64,000 nt of DNA. Origin: Rhodosalinus halophilus (lineage in GTDB: Bacteria; Pseudomonadota; Alphaproteobacteria; Rhodobacterales; Rhodobacteraceae). Location: NCBI RefSeq assembly GCF_003298775.1, contig NZ_QNTQ01000020.1, forward strand, positions 1-64,000, read 5' to 3'. The notes under the pieces were generated by a model. It was not told where the DNA came from. It ran no database searches and worked only from the letters and a program-made list of their open reading frames with translations. Positions within the stretch are counted from its first letter, which is position 1, and the number at the start of each line of letters is the position of its first letter. Below are positions 33,554-43,628 of the stretch, in pieces. The position numbers and the translations under genes were made by a program.

Positions 33554-33569
33554 GTTAGCGATTGGTTAC
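33554..33569. promoter_or_regulatory. CtrA-like motif upstream of the M23-bactofilin operon
   Basis: GTTAGCGATTGGTTAC (on the other strand GTAACC-AATCGC-TAAC) lies 72 bp upstream of the peptidase start. It matches the site before olsB at most positions and is a candidate CtrA or other cell-cycle box. Confidence 0.3.
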
Positions 33570-33669
33570 GCGACAGGCAACGGTTTTGCTCGGCTTACCC
33601 GCCGTCGCGCCCCTTGGCGCCGCGAATTGGGCGAAATTCCGCCGATGTCAGCGCGTTGCGGGCCGCGGG

Positions 33670-34485
33670 TCAGCCGGCATCGGCGGCGAGCGGCCAGTAG
33701 AAATCGGGCGGAAGGCCCGCCTCGGCGCGCTTTTCCTCGTTGAAGGGGGGCTTCAGCGCGCCCTTAAAATAGCGCCTCACGAGCGCGTGGAAGGTCTCCT
33801 TCGGGTCGCGATCCTCGCGCCCGCAGAGGAAATGGAACCACTTCGCGCCGTAGGCGACATGGCCCACTTCCTCGGCGTAGATCGTTTCCAGCGCGGCGAC
33901 GGCGTCCGTCTCGCCGTGCTTGCGGAAGAGCGCGATCATGTCCGGCGTCACGTCGAGGCCGCGCGCCTCGAGCACCATCGGAACGACGGCGAGGCGGCCC
34001 ATGAAGTCCCCGGCCGTGTCTTCCGCCGCGCGCCACATGCCGGCATGGGCGGGCAGCGCGCCGTAGTGGCTGCCGCGCGCCGCGAGGCAGTCTGAGAGCA
34101 GGCCGAAGTGCTTGGCCTCCTCGTCGGCTGCCTTCACCCAGTCGTCGTAGAAGCCCGCGGGCATCGGCACATGAGCGAAGCGCGCGATGACGTCCCAGTG
34201 CAGGTCCACCGCGTTCAGTTCGATATGCGCCACCGCGTGCAGGAGCGCCGTCCGGCCCTCGACCGAGCCGGGGCGCCGTTTCGGCACCTCGCGCGGGTCC
34301 AGCAGCTCGGGCCGGTCGGGGCGCGCCGGCCGCAGGGGCGGCTCGGCCCGGCCGACGGGCAGCGGCGTGCCGGCTGCGCGCGCCGCGAACCAGTCCGCCG
34401 CATGGGCACGCGACAGCCGCGCCTTCTCGGCCGCGTCGGCGGTGGAGAGCACCTCCACCGCGCGTCGGGCGAGGCTCGGGCTCAC
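33670..34485 (-). CDS. DUF455 ferritin-like protein
   Basis: This 271-residue four-helix protein has di-iron-type ligands: HAVAHIELNAVDLHWD, ADEEAKHFGLL and YAEEVGHVAYGAKWF (E..ExxH twice). Family members resemble ferritins/rubrerythrins and MiaE-like oxygenases; the substrate is unknown. GTG at 34485 overlaps the stop of the peroxiredoxin gene (GTGA), so the two are co-translated. This suggests a shared link to peroxide or iron stress. Confidence 0.8.
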   Translation of the reverse strand: MSPSLARRAVEVLSTADAAEKARLSRAHAADWFAARAAGTPLPVGRAEPPLRPARPDRPELLDPREVPKRRPGSVEGRTALLHAVAHIELNAVDLHWDVIARFAHVPMPAGFYDDWVKAADEEAKHFGLLSDCLAARGSHYGALPAHAGMWRAAEDTAGDFMGRLAVVPMVLEARGLDVTPDMIALFRKHGETDAVAALETIYAEEVGHVAYGAKWFHFLCGREDRDPKETFHALVRRYFKGALKPPFNEEKRAEAGLPPDFYWPLAADAG

Positions 34486-34937
34486 AGCGCCCTGGCCGCT
34501 TCGAGAACCTCCTCGGCGTGGCCCGGCACCTTCACCTTGCGCCACTCGCGCGCGATGCGGCCCGCGCCGTCGATCAGGAAGGTCGAGCGCTCGATGCCCC
34601 AGAACGTCTTGCCGTACATGCTCTTTTCCTTCCAGACGCCGTATTGCTCGGCGACGTCCGATCCCTCGTCGGAAAGCAGGGGCACCGTGAGCCCGTGCTT
34701 GTCGGCGAACTTCTCGTGGCTCTTCATGCTGTCCTTCGAGATGCCGAAGACCTTCACGCCCAGCTTGTCGAACTCTTCCTTCAGACCGGAGAAGGCGATC
34801 GACTCCTTGGTGCAGCCAGAGGTGTCGTCCCGCGGGTAGAAGAAGAGCACCACCGGGGCCGGGCGCAGGGCGGAGAGGGTGATTTCGCCTCCGCCGGTGA
34901 CGGGCAGCGTGAAATCCGGTGCGGCATTTTCGGTCAT
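34482..34937 (-). CDS. bcp: Peroxiredoxin, Bcp/PrxQ type
   Basis: This 151-residue thiol peroxidase reduces H2O2 and organic peroxides. The peroxidatic Cys is in YPRDDTSGCTKESIAF. The Cys found five residues later in many PrxQ proteins is replaced (GCTKESI), so it would act as a 1-Cys enzyme or resolve with an external thiol. FDKLGVKVFGISKDSMKSHE and RSTFLIDGAGRIAREW complete the fold. The DUF455 gene follows by overlap. Confidence 0.92.
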   Translation of the reverse strand: MTENAAPDFTLPVTGGGEITLSALRPAPVVLFFYPRDDTSGCTKESIAFSGLKEEFDKLGVKVFGISKDSMKSHEKFADKHGLTVPLLSDEGSDVAEQYGVWKEKSMYGKTFWGIERSTFLIDGAGRIAREWRKVKVPGHAEEVLEAARAL

Positions 34938-35025
34938 GTCATGAGTCCTCGGCTGGTCTGACGCTGTTGCGCGTGAGATACTAGGCGCCGACCGTCAAGA
35001 AGAAAGCCATGTGGCAGGGGCACGC

Positions 35026-38000
35026 ATGACGCCATCGAAGAGCAGGCGCGGCGGATCGCGCCGCGGCTGGCCGCGGCGCCTCGTCGCGGCGACGCTGGCG
35101 GGCGTCGCGAGCTTCGCTGTCGCGAGCCTGGTCTTCGCGCTGAGCGACCGCACCCTGGCCGCGCCCAGATGGCTCGAGACGCGGGTCGAGGCGCGGCTCG
35201 ACGCGGCGCTGCCCGAGTTGCGCGTCGAGTTCGAGGCGATCCAGCTGTCCCTGCGCCGCGACGGGCATCCCGCGATCCGGCTCGACGGCGTGACGCTGCG
35301 CGACCGGGCGGGCGCCCCGCAGGCCAGTCTGGCGCGGATCGAGGGGACGCTCGCGGTGCTGCCGCTGTTGCAGGGAGAGACGCGGCTGCGCGAACTCCGG
35401 CTAGCCGGCGCGATCATGCAGCTGCGCCGCGATGCGTCGGGCCGGTTCGACCTCGCGCTCGGCGGCACGGGGGCCGGCTTCGCCTCGGTGCCCGAGATGA
35501 TCGCGGCGGTCGACGCGCTGGCGGTGCACCCGCGCCTCGCCGGGCTTGCACGGGTCGAGGCGCAGGGGCTCACGCTGCGCTACGAGGATGCGCGCGCGGG
35601 CCGCGGCTGGACGGCGGACGGCGGGCGGCTGCGCATCACGCGCAGCGACGGCCGGCTGCGCGTGGCGGGGGATTTCGCGCTTCTGTCGGGGCGTGACGAG
35701 GCCGCGACGCTGGAGCTCAACGCCGAGAGCGCGATCGGCTCCGCCGCGGTCGCCTTCGGTGCGGCCTTCGAGGGCATGGAAGCCGCGGATATCGCGACGC
35801 AATCGCCCGCGCTGGCCTGGCTCGGGGTGCTCGATGCGCCGATCTCGGGCGCGTTGCGGACGGAAGTGGACGCCTCCGGCGCGCTCGGGCCGCTCCACGC
35901 GGCGCTGCAGATCGGCGCGGGCGCGCTCCAGCCCGAGGCGGTGGCGCGGCCCATCCCCTTCCGGTCGGCGCACAGCTATTTCACCTATGATCCGGCGGCC
36001 GCGCGGCTGCGCTTCGACGAGATCGCGGTGGACAGCGAACTGCTCAGCGTCACGGCCGAGGCGCAGGCGCAGCTTCACGGTCTCGAGACGGGGTGGCCCA
36101 CCGGGCTGACCGCGCAGCTCCGCCTCGGCGAGGTGACGGCCAAGACCGGGCGGCTCTATGCGGAACCGCTCGACCTCGACGGCGCCGAGGCGGATCTCAG
36201 CGTCGCGCTCGACCCTTTCTCGCTGCGGCTCGGGCGTCTGCGGGTGACGGACCCGATGCTGCCGGTGCATCTCTCGGGGCGCGCCGACGTGGGGCCGCAG
36301 GGCTGGCGGCTCTCCCTCGACGCCCGCGCGGAGGGGGTCACGCCAGAGATGGTCGCCACCTGGTGGCCCGAGGTGTGGGAGCCCGGCGCGCGCCGGTGGG
36401 TCGTGCGGAACGTGCTGGACGGCGAGCTCGCCGCGGCGCAGGCGGCGCTCCGGGCCGAGCCGGGCGCCCCGCCGAAGGTGTCCTTCACGGGAAGCTTCCG
36501 CGAGGCGCGCATCCGCTTCCTGCCCGAAATGCCGCCCATCGAGGCGGCGTCGGGCGAGATCAGCCTGCACGACGCGCGCTTCGCCGCCACGGCGCATGCG
36601 GGCCATGTGCCGATGGGAGAGGCCGGGCAGGTCGCCGTGGCGGGGACGAGCTTCGTCATTCCGGACGTGCGCATCCCCAGGGGGCCCGCCGAGGTGCAGC
36701 TCGCGGCCGCCGGGCCGCTGCCGGCCGCGCTCGGGCTGCTGGACCGGCCGCCCTTTGGCCTGCTCGCGCGGGCGGGGCGGACGCCCGAGCTCGCCGAGGG
36801 GCGGCTTTCCGCCACGGGCCGGATCGGCCTCAGGCTGCGCAGGAACCTGACGGCGGAAGAGCTCGATCTCGACCTCGCCGGCGTGCTGCGGGACGTCGCG
36901 AGCGACGCGATCGTCCCGGACCGCCGTCTGACGGCGGGCCGGCTCGACGCGCGCGTGGACAACGCGGCGCTCACCATCGAGGGGGCGGCGGCGCTCGACG
37001 GGCTGCCGGTCTCGGGCCGCTGGCGGCAGCCCTTGACCGCGGGCGAGCAGGGCAGTGTCGTGGCGGAGCTGCGCCTCGACCGCGCCTTCCTTTCCTCGAT
37101 CGGGCTCGACCTTCCGCCCGAGGCGGTGCGCGGCGCGGCGTCCGCGCGTCTCGCCCTCGATCTGCCGAAGGACGCGCCGCCGGAGTTCTCCCTGCGGTCG
37201 AGCCTCGGCGGGCTCGGCCTGTCCATCGCGCCGCTGGGATGGCGGCTTTCCGAACAGGCCACCGGCGCTCTGCAGGTGACCGGCAGGCTGGGGCGGCCGG
37301 CCGAGATCGACAGTATCGCGCTCGACGCCCCCGGACTTTCGGCGCGCGGGCGCGTCGCGCTCTCGCCCGGCGGCGGGCTGGCCCGGGCGGAGTTCGACCG
37401 CGTGCGCGCGGGCGGCTGGCTCGATGCGCCGGTCGTGCTGCGGCCGCGCGGCGCCGGGCGCCCGCCCGGCATCGAGATCGCCGGCGGCGAGATCGACCTG
37501 CGCGCGCTCCCCGAGCGGGGGGAGGGGGGGCGCCGCGCGCTCGTTCCCGTCGCGCTGAGCCTCGACCGGCTGGTCGTCTCGGAGGGGATCGCGCTGACGG
37601 GTTTCCGGGGGCAAGTGACGGCCGGCGCGGGGCTCGAGGGCGAGTTCACCGCCCGCGTCAACGACCGTGCGGCGATCCGAGGCACGCTCGTTCCCGTGAG
37701 CGGGCGTACCGCGGTGCGCCTGCGCGCCGACGATGCGGGGCGGGTTTTGCGGTCGAGCGGCATCTTCCGCAACGCGGCCGGGGGCGCGATGGACCTGACC
37801 TTGCTGCCCGCGCAGGCGCCCGGCACCTTCGACGGAACGCTGCGCGTCACCGATACGCGGATGCGCGACACGCCGACGCTCGCCGCGCTGCTAGACGCGA
37901 TCAGCATCGTCGGCATTCTGGACCAGCTCGGCGGGCCCGGCATCGCCTTCTCCGAGGTCGAGGCCCGCTTCCGCCTCACCCCCCGGCAGGTGATCCTGAC

Positions 38001-38280
38001 GCGGTCCTCCGCGATCGGTCCCTCGATGGGCATCTCGATGGACGGCTATTACGATCTCGCCTCCGGGCGGATGGACATGCAGGGCGTGCTCTCGCCGGTC
38101 TATCTGCTCAACGTCGTGGGCTCGGTGCTCACGCGGAAGGGCGAGGGGCTCTTCGGCTTCAACTTCCGGCTGCGCGGCACGGGCGAGGATCCGCAGGTGC
38201 GCGTGAACCCGCTCTCCGCCTTGACGCCGGGCATGTTCAGGGAAATCTTCCGTCGTCCGCCTCCGAAAGTGGTCCGGTAA
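35026..38280 (+). CDS. AsmA/YhdP-like envelope protein
   Basis: This protein of about 1,084 residues has one N-terminal transmembrane helix ([20 protein letters not shown]). A long beta-rich periplasmic body follows, with a DUF3971-like middle and an AsmA-like C-terminal segment ([34 protein letters not shown]). YhdP/AsmA proteins form hydrophobic grooves thought to carry phospholipids to the outer membrane. The ATG at 35026 was chosen; a GTG at 35011 is in frame. queA starts 5 bp after its stop. Confidence 0.82.
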   Translation: MTPSKSRRGGSRRGWPRRLVAATLAGVASFAVASLVFALSDRTLAAPRWLETRVEARLDAALPELRVEFEAIQLSLRRDGHPAIRLDGVTLRDRAGAPQASLARIEGTLAVLPLLQGETRLRELRLAGAIMQLRRDASGRFDLALGGTGAGFASVPEMIAAVDALAVHPRLAGLARVEAQGLTLRYEDARAGRGWTADGGRLRITRSDGRLRVAGDFALLSGRDEAATLELNAESAIGSAAVAFGAAFEGMEAADIATQSPALAWLGVLDAPISGALRTEVDASGALGPLHAALQIGAGALQPEAVARPIPFRSAHSYFTYDPAAARLRFDEIAVDSELLSVTAEAQAQLHGLETGWPTGLTAQLRLGEVTAKTGRLYAEPLDLDGAEADLSVALDPFSLRLGRLRVTDPMLPVHLSGRADVGPQGWRLSLDARAEGVTPEMVATWWPEVWEPGARRWVVRNVLDGELAAAQAALRAEPGAPPKVSFTGSFREARIRFLPEMPPIEAASGEISLHDARFAATAHAGHVPMGEAGQVAVAGTSFVIPDVRIPRGPAEVQLAAAGPLPAALGLLDRPPFGLLARAGRTPELAEGRLSATGRIGLRLRRNLTAEELDLDLAGVLRDVASDAIVPDRRLTAGRLDARVDNAALTIEGAAALDGLPVSGRWRQPLTAGEQGSVVAELRLDRAFLSSIGLDLPPEAVRGAASARLALDLPKDAPPEFSLRSSLGGLGLSIAPLGWRLSEQATGALQVTGRLGRPAEIDSIALDAPGLSARGRVALSPGGGLARAEFDRVRAGGWLDAPVVLRPRGAGRPPGIEIAGGEIDLRALPERGEGGRRALVPVALSLDRLVVSEGIALTGFRGQVTAGAGLEGEFTARVNDRAAIRGTLVPVSGRTAVRLRADDAGRVLRSSGIFRNAAGGAMDLTLLPAQAPGTFDGTLRVTDTRMRDTPTLAALLDAISIVGILDQLGGPGIAFSEVEARFRLTPRQVILTRSSAIGPSMGISMDGYYDLASGRMDMQGVLSPVYLLNVVGSVLTRKGEGLFGFNFRLRGTGEDPQVRVNPLSALTPGMFREIFRRPPPKVVR

Positions 38281-38284
38281 TCCC

Positions 38285-39337
38285 ATGCAGCTGTCAGATT
38301 TCGACTTCGACCTGCCCGACGAGCTGATCGCCACGCGCCCCGCGCGGCCGCGCTCCTCCGCGCGGCTGCTGGTGGCCGAGGGCGACCGCATCACCGACGC
38401 GATCGTTCGCGACCTGCCGGAGTTCCTGCGGCCCGGCGACCGGCTGATCCTCAACGACACCAAGGTGATCCCGGCGCGGCTGAGCGGCACCCGCAGCCGC
38501 CATGGCGCGGCGGGCGCCTCGGACGCGCGGATCGAGGTCACGCTGCTCGAGCCGCGGCCGGGCGGGCTCTGGACCGCGCTCGTCAAGCCGCTGAAGAAGC
38601 TCGCGCCCGGCGAGGTGATCCGCTTCTCCGACGACCTCTCCGCCCGGATGCAGGGGCGCGAGGGGGAACAGGCGCTCCTCGAGTTCGACCAGACGGGCAA
38701 GGCCTTCGACGAGGCGCTGGCGCGAGCCGGCGCGATGCCGCTGCCGCCCTACATCGAACGCCGTCGCGCGCCCGACGAACAGGATCGCGAGGACTATCAG
38801 ACCGTCTGGGCCGCGCGTCCGGGCGCGGTGGCCGCACCCACCGCGAGCCTCCATTTCGACGCGGCGCTGCTCGACGCGCTGCGCGCGGCGGACATCGGCA
38901 TGACGCATGTCACGCTGCACGTGGGTGCCGGAACCTTCCTGCCGGTGAAGGTGGACGACGTGACGCGCCACCGGATGCACGCCGAATGGGGCGAGGTGAG
39001 CGAAAGCGCCGCCGCCCAGATCGCCGAGACCCGCCGCGCCGGCGGGCGCATCATCCCGGTGGGGACCACGGCGCTGCGGCTGATCGAGACCGCGGGGCAG
39101 GGCGGCGAGATCGCGCCCTGGGAGGGCGACACCGACATCTTCATCTATCCCGGCTTCCGCTTCCGGATGACCGACGCGCTGATGACCAACTTCCACCTGC
39201 CGAAATCGACGCTGATGATGCTGGTCGCGGCGCTGATGGGCCTCGATCGCGTTCGGCGGATCTACGCCCATGCGATCACGGAACGTTACCGCTTCTTTTC
39301 CTACGGAGACGCCTCGCTTCTCGTGCCCGGGGAGTGA
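38285..39337 (+). CDS. queA: tRNA preQ1 ribosyltransferase-isomerase QueA
   Basis: QueA transfers the ribosyl part of S-adenosylmethionine to preQ1 in tRNA, making epoxyqueuosine. At 350 residues it has the usual length. [20 protein letters not shown] starts the protein, [13 protein letters not shown] and GLTPTA-like [13 protein letters not shown] follow, and [19 protein letters not shown] is the family signature. It is probably cotranscribed with the AsmA-like gene. No other queuosine gene is in the window. Confidence 0.95.
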   Translation: MQLSDFDFDLPDELIATRPARPRSSARLLVAEGDRITDAIVRDLPEFLRPGDRLILNDTKVIPARLSGTRSRHGAAGASDARIEVTLLEPRPGGLWTALVKPLKKLAPGEVIRFSDDLSARMQGREGEQALLEFDQTGKAFDEALARAGAMPLPPYIERRRAPDEQDREDYQTVWAARPGAVAAPTASLHFDAALLDALRAADIGMTHVTLHVGAGTFLPVKVDDVTRHRMHAEWGEVSESAAAQIAETRRAGGRIIPVGTTALRLIETAGQGGEIAPWEGDTDIFIYPGFRFRMTDALMTNFHLPKSTLMMLVAALMGLDRVRRIYAHAITERYRFFSYGDASLLVPGE

Positions 39338-39441
39338 TAGCCCATGTCGCCGAAGGCCCTGCGCCGAGTCGCGGCGGGAACAGCCACCGGTGACGCGGCG
39401 CTGTAGGGGCAGACATCGACGCGTTTCGGAGCCTCCGGCAC

Positions 39442-40713
39442 ATGCTCACCGTCCTCAACAGCGCCTGGGCCCTGCTGCTCGGGCTCTTCCTGCTGATGAT
39501 CGGCAACGGCCTGCAGGGCACGCTGCTGGGCGTGCGCGGCGAGATCGAGGGCTTCTCGGCCTTCGAGATGTCGGTGGTCATGGCCGCCTATTTCGTGGGG
39601 TTCCTCGGGGGCTCGCGCATGGCGCCGCGGATGATCGCCCGCGTGGGGCATGTGCGCGTCTTCTCGGCGCTGGCCTCGATGGTCTCGGCCGTGGTGATCC
39701 TTTTCCCGGTCTTCACCGATCCCTGGCTCTGGGCGATCGGGCGGCTCGTCATCGGTTTCTGTTTCTCGGGGGTTTATGTCACCGCCGAGAGCTGGCTCAA
39801 CAACACCGCGACGAACGAGACGCGCGGGCAGACGCTCTCGGTCTATGTGCTGGTGCAGGTGGTGGGGCTGATCGCCGGGCAGGCGCTGCTCGTGGTGGCC
39901 GATCCCTCGGGCTTCGTGCTCTTCGTCATTCCCGCCGTTCTGGTGTCGATCTCCTTCGCGCCGATCCTGCTGTCGGTGTCGCCGGCGCCGGCCTTCGGCA
40001 CCGCCAAGCCGATGACGCTCGCCGCGCTCTACAAGGTCTCGCCGCTGGGCCTGGTGGGGATGCTGCTGCTGGGGACCGTGTTCTCGGCGCAGTTCGGCAT
40101 GTCGGCCGTCTACGGCGCCGAGGCGGGCCTGTCGGTGCAGGAGATCTCGATCTTCGTCTCGGCCTTCTTCGTCGGCGCGCTCGTGCTGCAATATCCGCTG
40201 GGGTGGCTGTCGGACCGGATGGACCGCCGGGTGCTGATCCTGGGCACGGCGGCGGTCGGCACCGCCGGCGCGGTGCTGGGGCTGATGCTGGGGGCTGCAC
40301 GCACCGAGCTGCTGCTCGCCGCCGCGCTGCTGATCGGCGGTGTCTCGAACCCGCTCTACTCGCTGCTGATCGCCTATACCAACGACTTCCTCGAGCCTGA
40401 CGACATGGCCGCGGCCTCGAGCGGGCTGGTTTTCGTCAACGGGGTCGGCGCGATCGTGGGTCCGCTGGCGGCCGGCTGGGTGATGCAGGTGATCGGCCCG
40501 CCGGGCTTCTTCGCCACGATCGCCGCCTTCTTCGCGCTGCTCGTGGGCTATGCCGCCTGGCGCATGACGCAACGGCCCGCGCCCGCTGCCGAAGAAACAG
40601 GCACCTACGCTCCGCTCGGCCCCACGGTCACGCCGGTCGCGGTGGAGTTCGCGCAGGAATACGCGATCGATACCGCGCTGGAAGAACAGGAGAATCCGGA
40701 CGACGCGCGGTGA
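39442..40713 (+). CDS. MFS transporter, YcaD-like
   Basis: This 423-residue, 12-helix permease starts MLTVLNSAWALLLGLFLLMI. YFVGFLGGSRMAPRMIARVG replaces the usual motif A, and LQYPLGWLSDRMDRR is motif A in the second half. FSGVYVTAESWLNNTAT is typical of the YcaD/Fosmidomycin-like group. A cytoplasmic tail of about 45 residues follows the last helix. The transported compound is unknown. It stands alone, 104 bp after queA. Confidence 0.82.
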   Translation: MLTVLNSAWALLLGLFLLMIGNGLQGTLLGVRGEIEGFSAFEMSVVMAAYFVGFLGGSRMAPRMIARVGHVRVFSALASMVSAVVILFPVFTDPWLWAIGRLVIGFCFSGVYVTAESWLNNTATNETRGQTLSVYVLVQVVGLIAGQALLVVADPSGFVLFVIPAVLVSISFAPILLSVSPAPAFGTAKPMTLAALYKVSPLGLVGMLLLGTVFSAQFGMSAVYGAEAGLSVQEISIFVSAFFVGALVLQYPLGWLSDRMDRRVLILGTAAVGTAGAVLGLMLGAARTELLLAAALLIGGVSNPLYSLLIAYTNDFLEPDDMAAASSGLVFVNGVGAIVGPLAAGWVMQVIGPPGFFATIAAFFALLVGYAAWRMTQRPAPAAEETGTYAPLGPTVTPVAVEFAQEYAIDTALEEQENPDDAR

Positions 40714-40830
40714 CGCGGGCCGCTTTCGCGCGCCGGGGTTGTTGCAATTCGTGAAAACGGCTCTGTTGAGGCGCACCGCCCCGCATCCTTTACTGTGGAT
40801 AACTGACCCGCAGCATGGAGGATCAAGGGC

Positions 40831-41415
40831 ATGACGGGCGTGGAGGAGATTCTGGGTTTCTGGCTCGACGAAGTCGGTCCCAAGGGCTGGTACGCCGTGG
40901 ACGACGACCTCGACCGGACGATCCGCGACCGTTTCCTCGATACCTGGGAGGGGGCCACGGAGGGCCGCTACGCGCTCTGGCTGACCTATCCCACGGGCGC
41001 GCTCGCCTACATCATCCTGACGGATCAGTTCCCCCGCAACATGTTCCGCGGCTCGGCGCGCGCCTTCGAGACCGACGCAGCCGCCCGCGCGGCGGCGAAA
41101 TCGGCCATCCAGCGCGGCTGGGACATGCGGATCGACGAGCCCGCGCGGCAGTTCTTCTACCTGCCGCTGATGCATTCGGAAAACCTGTGTGACCAGGACC
41201 GTTCGGTGCGGCTGATCCTCGAGCGGATGCCGGAGACGGGCGGCGACAATCTCAAGCACGCCCGGGCGCACCGCGAGGTGATCCGCCGCTTCGGCCGCTT
41301 CCCCTATCGCAACGGGGCGCTCGGCCGCGCGGACACCAGCGCCGAGCGCGTCTTCCTCGACCACGGCGGCTACGGTGCCGTGGTTCGCGACCTCGAGGAG
41401 AGCGAAGCCGCCTGA
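40831..41415 (+). CDS. DUF924-family protein
   Basis: This 194-residue all-helical protein has the family marks ILGFWLDEVGPKGWY, TYPTGALAYIILTDQFPRNM, FFYLPLMHSENLCDQDRS and RFGRFPYRNGALGR. The fold is TPR-like and its biochemical role is unknown. GGAGGATCAAGGGC precedes the ATG. It lies between the MFS and lpdA genes and appears monocistronic. Confidence 0.85.
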   Translation: MTGVEEILGFWLDEVGPKGWYAVDDDLDRTIRDRFLDTWEGATEGRYALWLTYPTGALAYIILTDQFPRNMFRGSARAFETDAAARAAAKSAIQRGWDMRIDEPARQFFYLPLMHSENLCDQDRSVRLILERMPETGGDNLKHARAHREVIRRFGRFPYRNGALGRADTSAERVFLDHGGYGAVVRDLEESEAA

Positions 41416-41517
41416 CCCGGGCCGCCGGGCCGCGCCCCTGCGCCGCGGGGCGCGGCATTGTCGTGCCCGACCGTTTCGCATAGCGTCGCGCCGACGCGAG
41501 GCGAACAGGGGGCCGGA

Positions 41518-42912
41518 ATGGCTGAACAGTCCTACGACATGATCGTGATCGGCGCGGGCCCGGGTGGCTACGTCTGCGCGATCCGCGGCGCGCAGCTGGG
41601 GCTCAGGGTCGCCATCGTCGAGCGCGAGCACATGGGCGGCATCTGCCTCAACTGGGGGTGCATCCCCGCCAAGGCGCTGCTGCGCACCTCGGAGATCTAT
41701 CACCTCATGCACCGCGCGGGCGATTTCGGGCTCGCCGTCGAGGGCGCGAGCTTCGATTTCGACCGCGTCATCGACCGCTCGCGCAAGGTGGCGAAACAGC
41801 TCGTCTCGGGCGTCGAACACCTGGTGAAGAAGCACAAGGTGAGCGTGCTGCGCGGCGAGGGCAGGCTCGCGGGCAAGGGCCGCGTCGCGGTGAAGACGGA
41901 CAAGGGCGAGCAGACCGTCGAGGCGCCCCACATCGTGCTCGCCACCGGCGCCCGTGCGCGCGAGTTGCCGGGGCTCGAAGCCGACGGCGCGCGCGTCTGG
42001 ACCTACAAGCACGCCCTCAAGCCGCCGCACATGCCGAAAAAGCTGCTGGTGATCGGATCGGGGGCGATCGGCGTCGAGTTCGCCAGTTTCTATCACACGA
42101 TGGGCGCGCAGGCGACGGTGGTCGAGGTGCAGGACCGCATCCTGCCGGTGGAAGACGAGGAGATCTCGGCCTTCGCGCGCAAGGCCTTCGAGAAGCAGGG
42201 GATGGAGATCCGCACCTCCGCGACGGTGAAGAAGCTCGACCGGGGCAAGGACAGGGTGACAGCCCACATCGAGCAGGACGGCAAGACGCAGACGCAGGAC
42301 TTCGACACGGTGATCTCTGCCGTGGGCATCGTGGGCAACACCGAGGAACTCGGGCTGGAAGAGGCGGGCGTCACCGTCGAGCGCGGGCAGGTGAAGGTGG
42401 ACCCGATGTGCCGCACGGGGGTGCAGGGGCTTTATGCCATCGGCGACATCGCCGGGGCGCCCTGGCTCGCGCACAAGGCCAGCCACGAGGGCGTCATGGT
42501 GGCCGAACTGATCGCCGGCGGCGACCCGCACCCGGTGACGCCCGACCAGATCGCCGGCTGCACCTACTGCCACCCCCAGGTGGCCTCGGTCGGGCTGACC
42601 GAGGCGCAGGCGAAGGATCGCGGGCACGAGGTGAAGGTCGGCCGCTTCCCCTTCATCGGCAACGGCAAGGCGATCGCGCTGGGCGAGCCCGAGGGACTGG
42701 TCAAGACGATCTTCGACGCGACGACCGGCGAGCTTCTGGGCGCGCACATGATCGGGGCGGAGGTGACCGAACTCATCCAGGGCTACGTCGTCGGCCGCAC
42801 GCTGGAGACGACCGAGGCGGAGCTGATGCAGGCGGTCTTCCCGCATCCGACGCTGAGCGAGATGATGCACGAATCGGTGCTGGCCGCCTACGGCCGCGCG
42901 CTGCACTACTGA
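41518..42912 (+). CDS. lpdA: Dihydrolipoyl dehydrogenase
   Basis: This 464-residue FAD enzyme reoxidises dihydrolipoamide with NAD+. It shows an FAD site (DMIVIGAGPGGYVCAIRG), the redox pair in GGICLNWGCIPAKALL, the NAD site VIGSGAIGVEFASFYHTMG and the catalytic His/Glu in FPHPTLSEMMHESVL. No 2-oxoacid dehydrogenase E1/E2 genes are adjacent, so it may serve a complex elsewhere, for example pyruvate dehydrogenase or glycine cleavage. Start at ATG 41518. Confidence 0.95.
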   Translation: MAEQSYDMIVIGAGPGGYVCAIRGAQLGLRVAIVEREHMGGICLNWGCIPAKALLRTSEIYHLMHRAGDFGLAVEGASFDFDRVIDRSRKVAKQLVSGVEHLVKKHKVSVLRGEGRLAGKGRVAVKTDKGEQTVEAPHIVLATGARARELPGLEADGARVWTYKHALKPPHMPKKLLVIGSGAIGVEFASFYHTMGAQATVVEVQDRILPVEDEEISAFARKAFEKQGMEIRTSATVKKLDRGKDRVTAHIEQDGKTQTQDFDTVISAVGIVGNTEELGLEEAGVTVERGQVKVDPMCRTGVQGLYAIGDIAGAPWLAHKASHEGVMVAELIAGGDPHPVTPDQIAGCTYCHPQVASVGLTEAQAKDRGHEVKVGRFPFIGNGKAIALGEPEGLVKTIFDATTGELLGAHMIGAEVTELIQGYVVGRTLETTEAELMQAVFPHPTLSEMMHESVLAAYGRALHY

Positions 42913-42938
42913 GCGGCGCGGGGTCGGGCGGGCGGCAA

Positions 42939-43010
42939 GGGGGGCTGTCTGCCCCCCTCGGCGGCTTCGCCGCCTCACCCCCCGAGGATACTTGTCCCCA
43001 AGAAGAAGGG
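42939..43010 (-). repeat. Dispersed intergenic element, copy B
   Basis: Read on the minus strand it gives CCTTCTTCTTGGGG, AAGTATCC, TCGGGGGGTGAGG, the GGCGGC/GCCGCC stem and GAGGGGGGCAGACAGCCCCCC. It lies between the convergent lpdA and DsrE-like genes. Confidence 0.75.
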
Positions 43011-43034
43011 CAGGGGCTGCGCGTCCGGCCGCGA

Positions 43035-43469
43035 TCAGAAGGACCAGACGGCCGCACCGTCGTCGAGCAGCTTTTCGGCCATCGCCGGGGGCTGGGCCAC
43101 GCCGACGCCCTCGATCAGGACTTCCGGGCCTTCGCCGCGGCCGGGCAGGTAGATGGCGCAGACCTCGACGGTCGCCCCGTTGGCGATCGCCGCCTGCAGA
43201 AGCCCTTGCGGGCTCATGTCGCGCGGCGGCTGCGGAGCGGTGGCGCTTTCGGGCGCGTCCGTGAGGGCCATGTCGCCCGCCGGGCCGCAGAGCAGGACAT
43301 GCGCCTCGACGCCCTTCTGCACGGCCTGCATGGTCAGCACCATGCTCATCAGCTGGGTCTGCGGATCGGGCGAGGTGACGACCGTCACCAGGCGGTCCTC
43401 CATCTCGGCGGCCACGGGGGCGGCGAGCGCGGCGGCGAGGCCGAGCGCTGTCAGCATCTTGCGGAGCAT
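43035..43469 (-). CDS. Exported DsrE-like protein
   Basis: This 144-residue protein has a signal peptide (MLRKMLTALGLAAALAAPVA). A DsrE/DsrF-like sulfur-carrier fold follows: RLVTVVTSPDPQTQLMSMVL, VEAHVLLCGPAGDMAL, and VCAIYLPGRG near a Cys that occupies the position of the reactive Cys. Roseobacter-type genomes carry similar periplasmic DsrE-like proteins of unknown role. The ATG at 43469 follows AAGGAACC. Confidence 0.72.
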   Translation of the reverse strand: MLRKMLTALGLAAALAAPVAAEMEDRLVTVVTSPDPQTQLMSMVLTMQAVQKGVEAHVLLCGPAGDMALTDAPESATAPQPPRDMSPQGLLQAAIANGATVEVCAIYLPGRGEGPEVLIEGVGVAQPPAMAEKLLDDGAAVWSF

Positions 43470-43628
43470 CAGGGTTCCTTTCGGATCAGGGTCGGTTTCC
43501 GATCGGAGCCTGACAGCCACATGCCGGCAATGGAATGTGTTAGGCTGTCGCAGGCCGCCGTGCAGCGGCCGCCTTTCGAGGGCTGCGGACGACCTGGGGC
43601 CGGGGGGCAGCGCCGCGGCCGCGCCGGA

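Noticed and set aside
39301-42978. A minus-strand frame of 1,225 codons opposite queA, MFS, DUF924 and lpdA
   Set aside because: It has shadow-type His/Arg-rich composition and lies opposite genes with diagnostic motifs.
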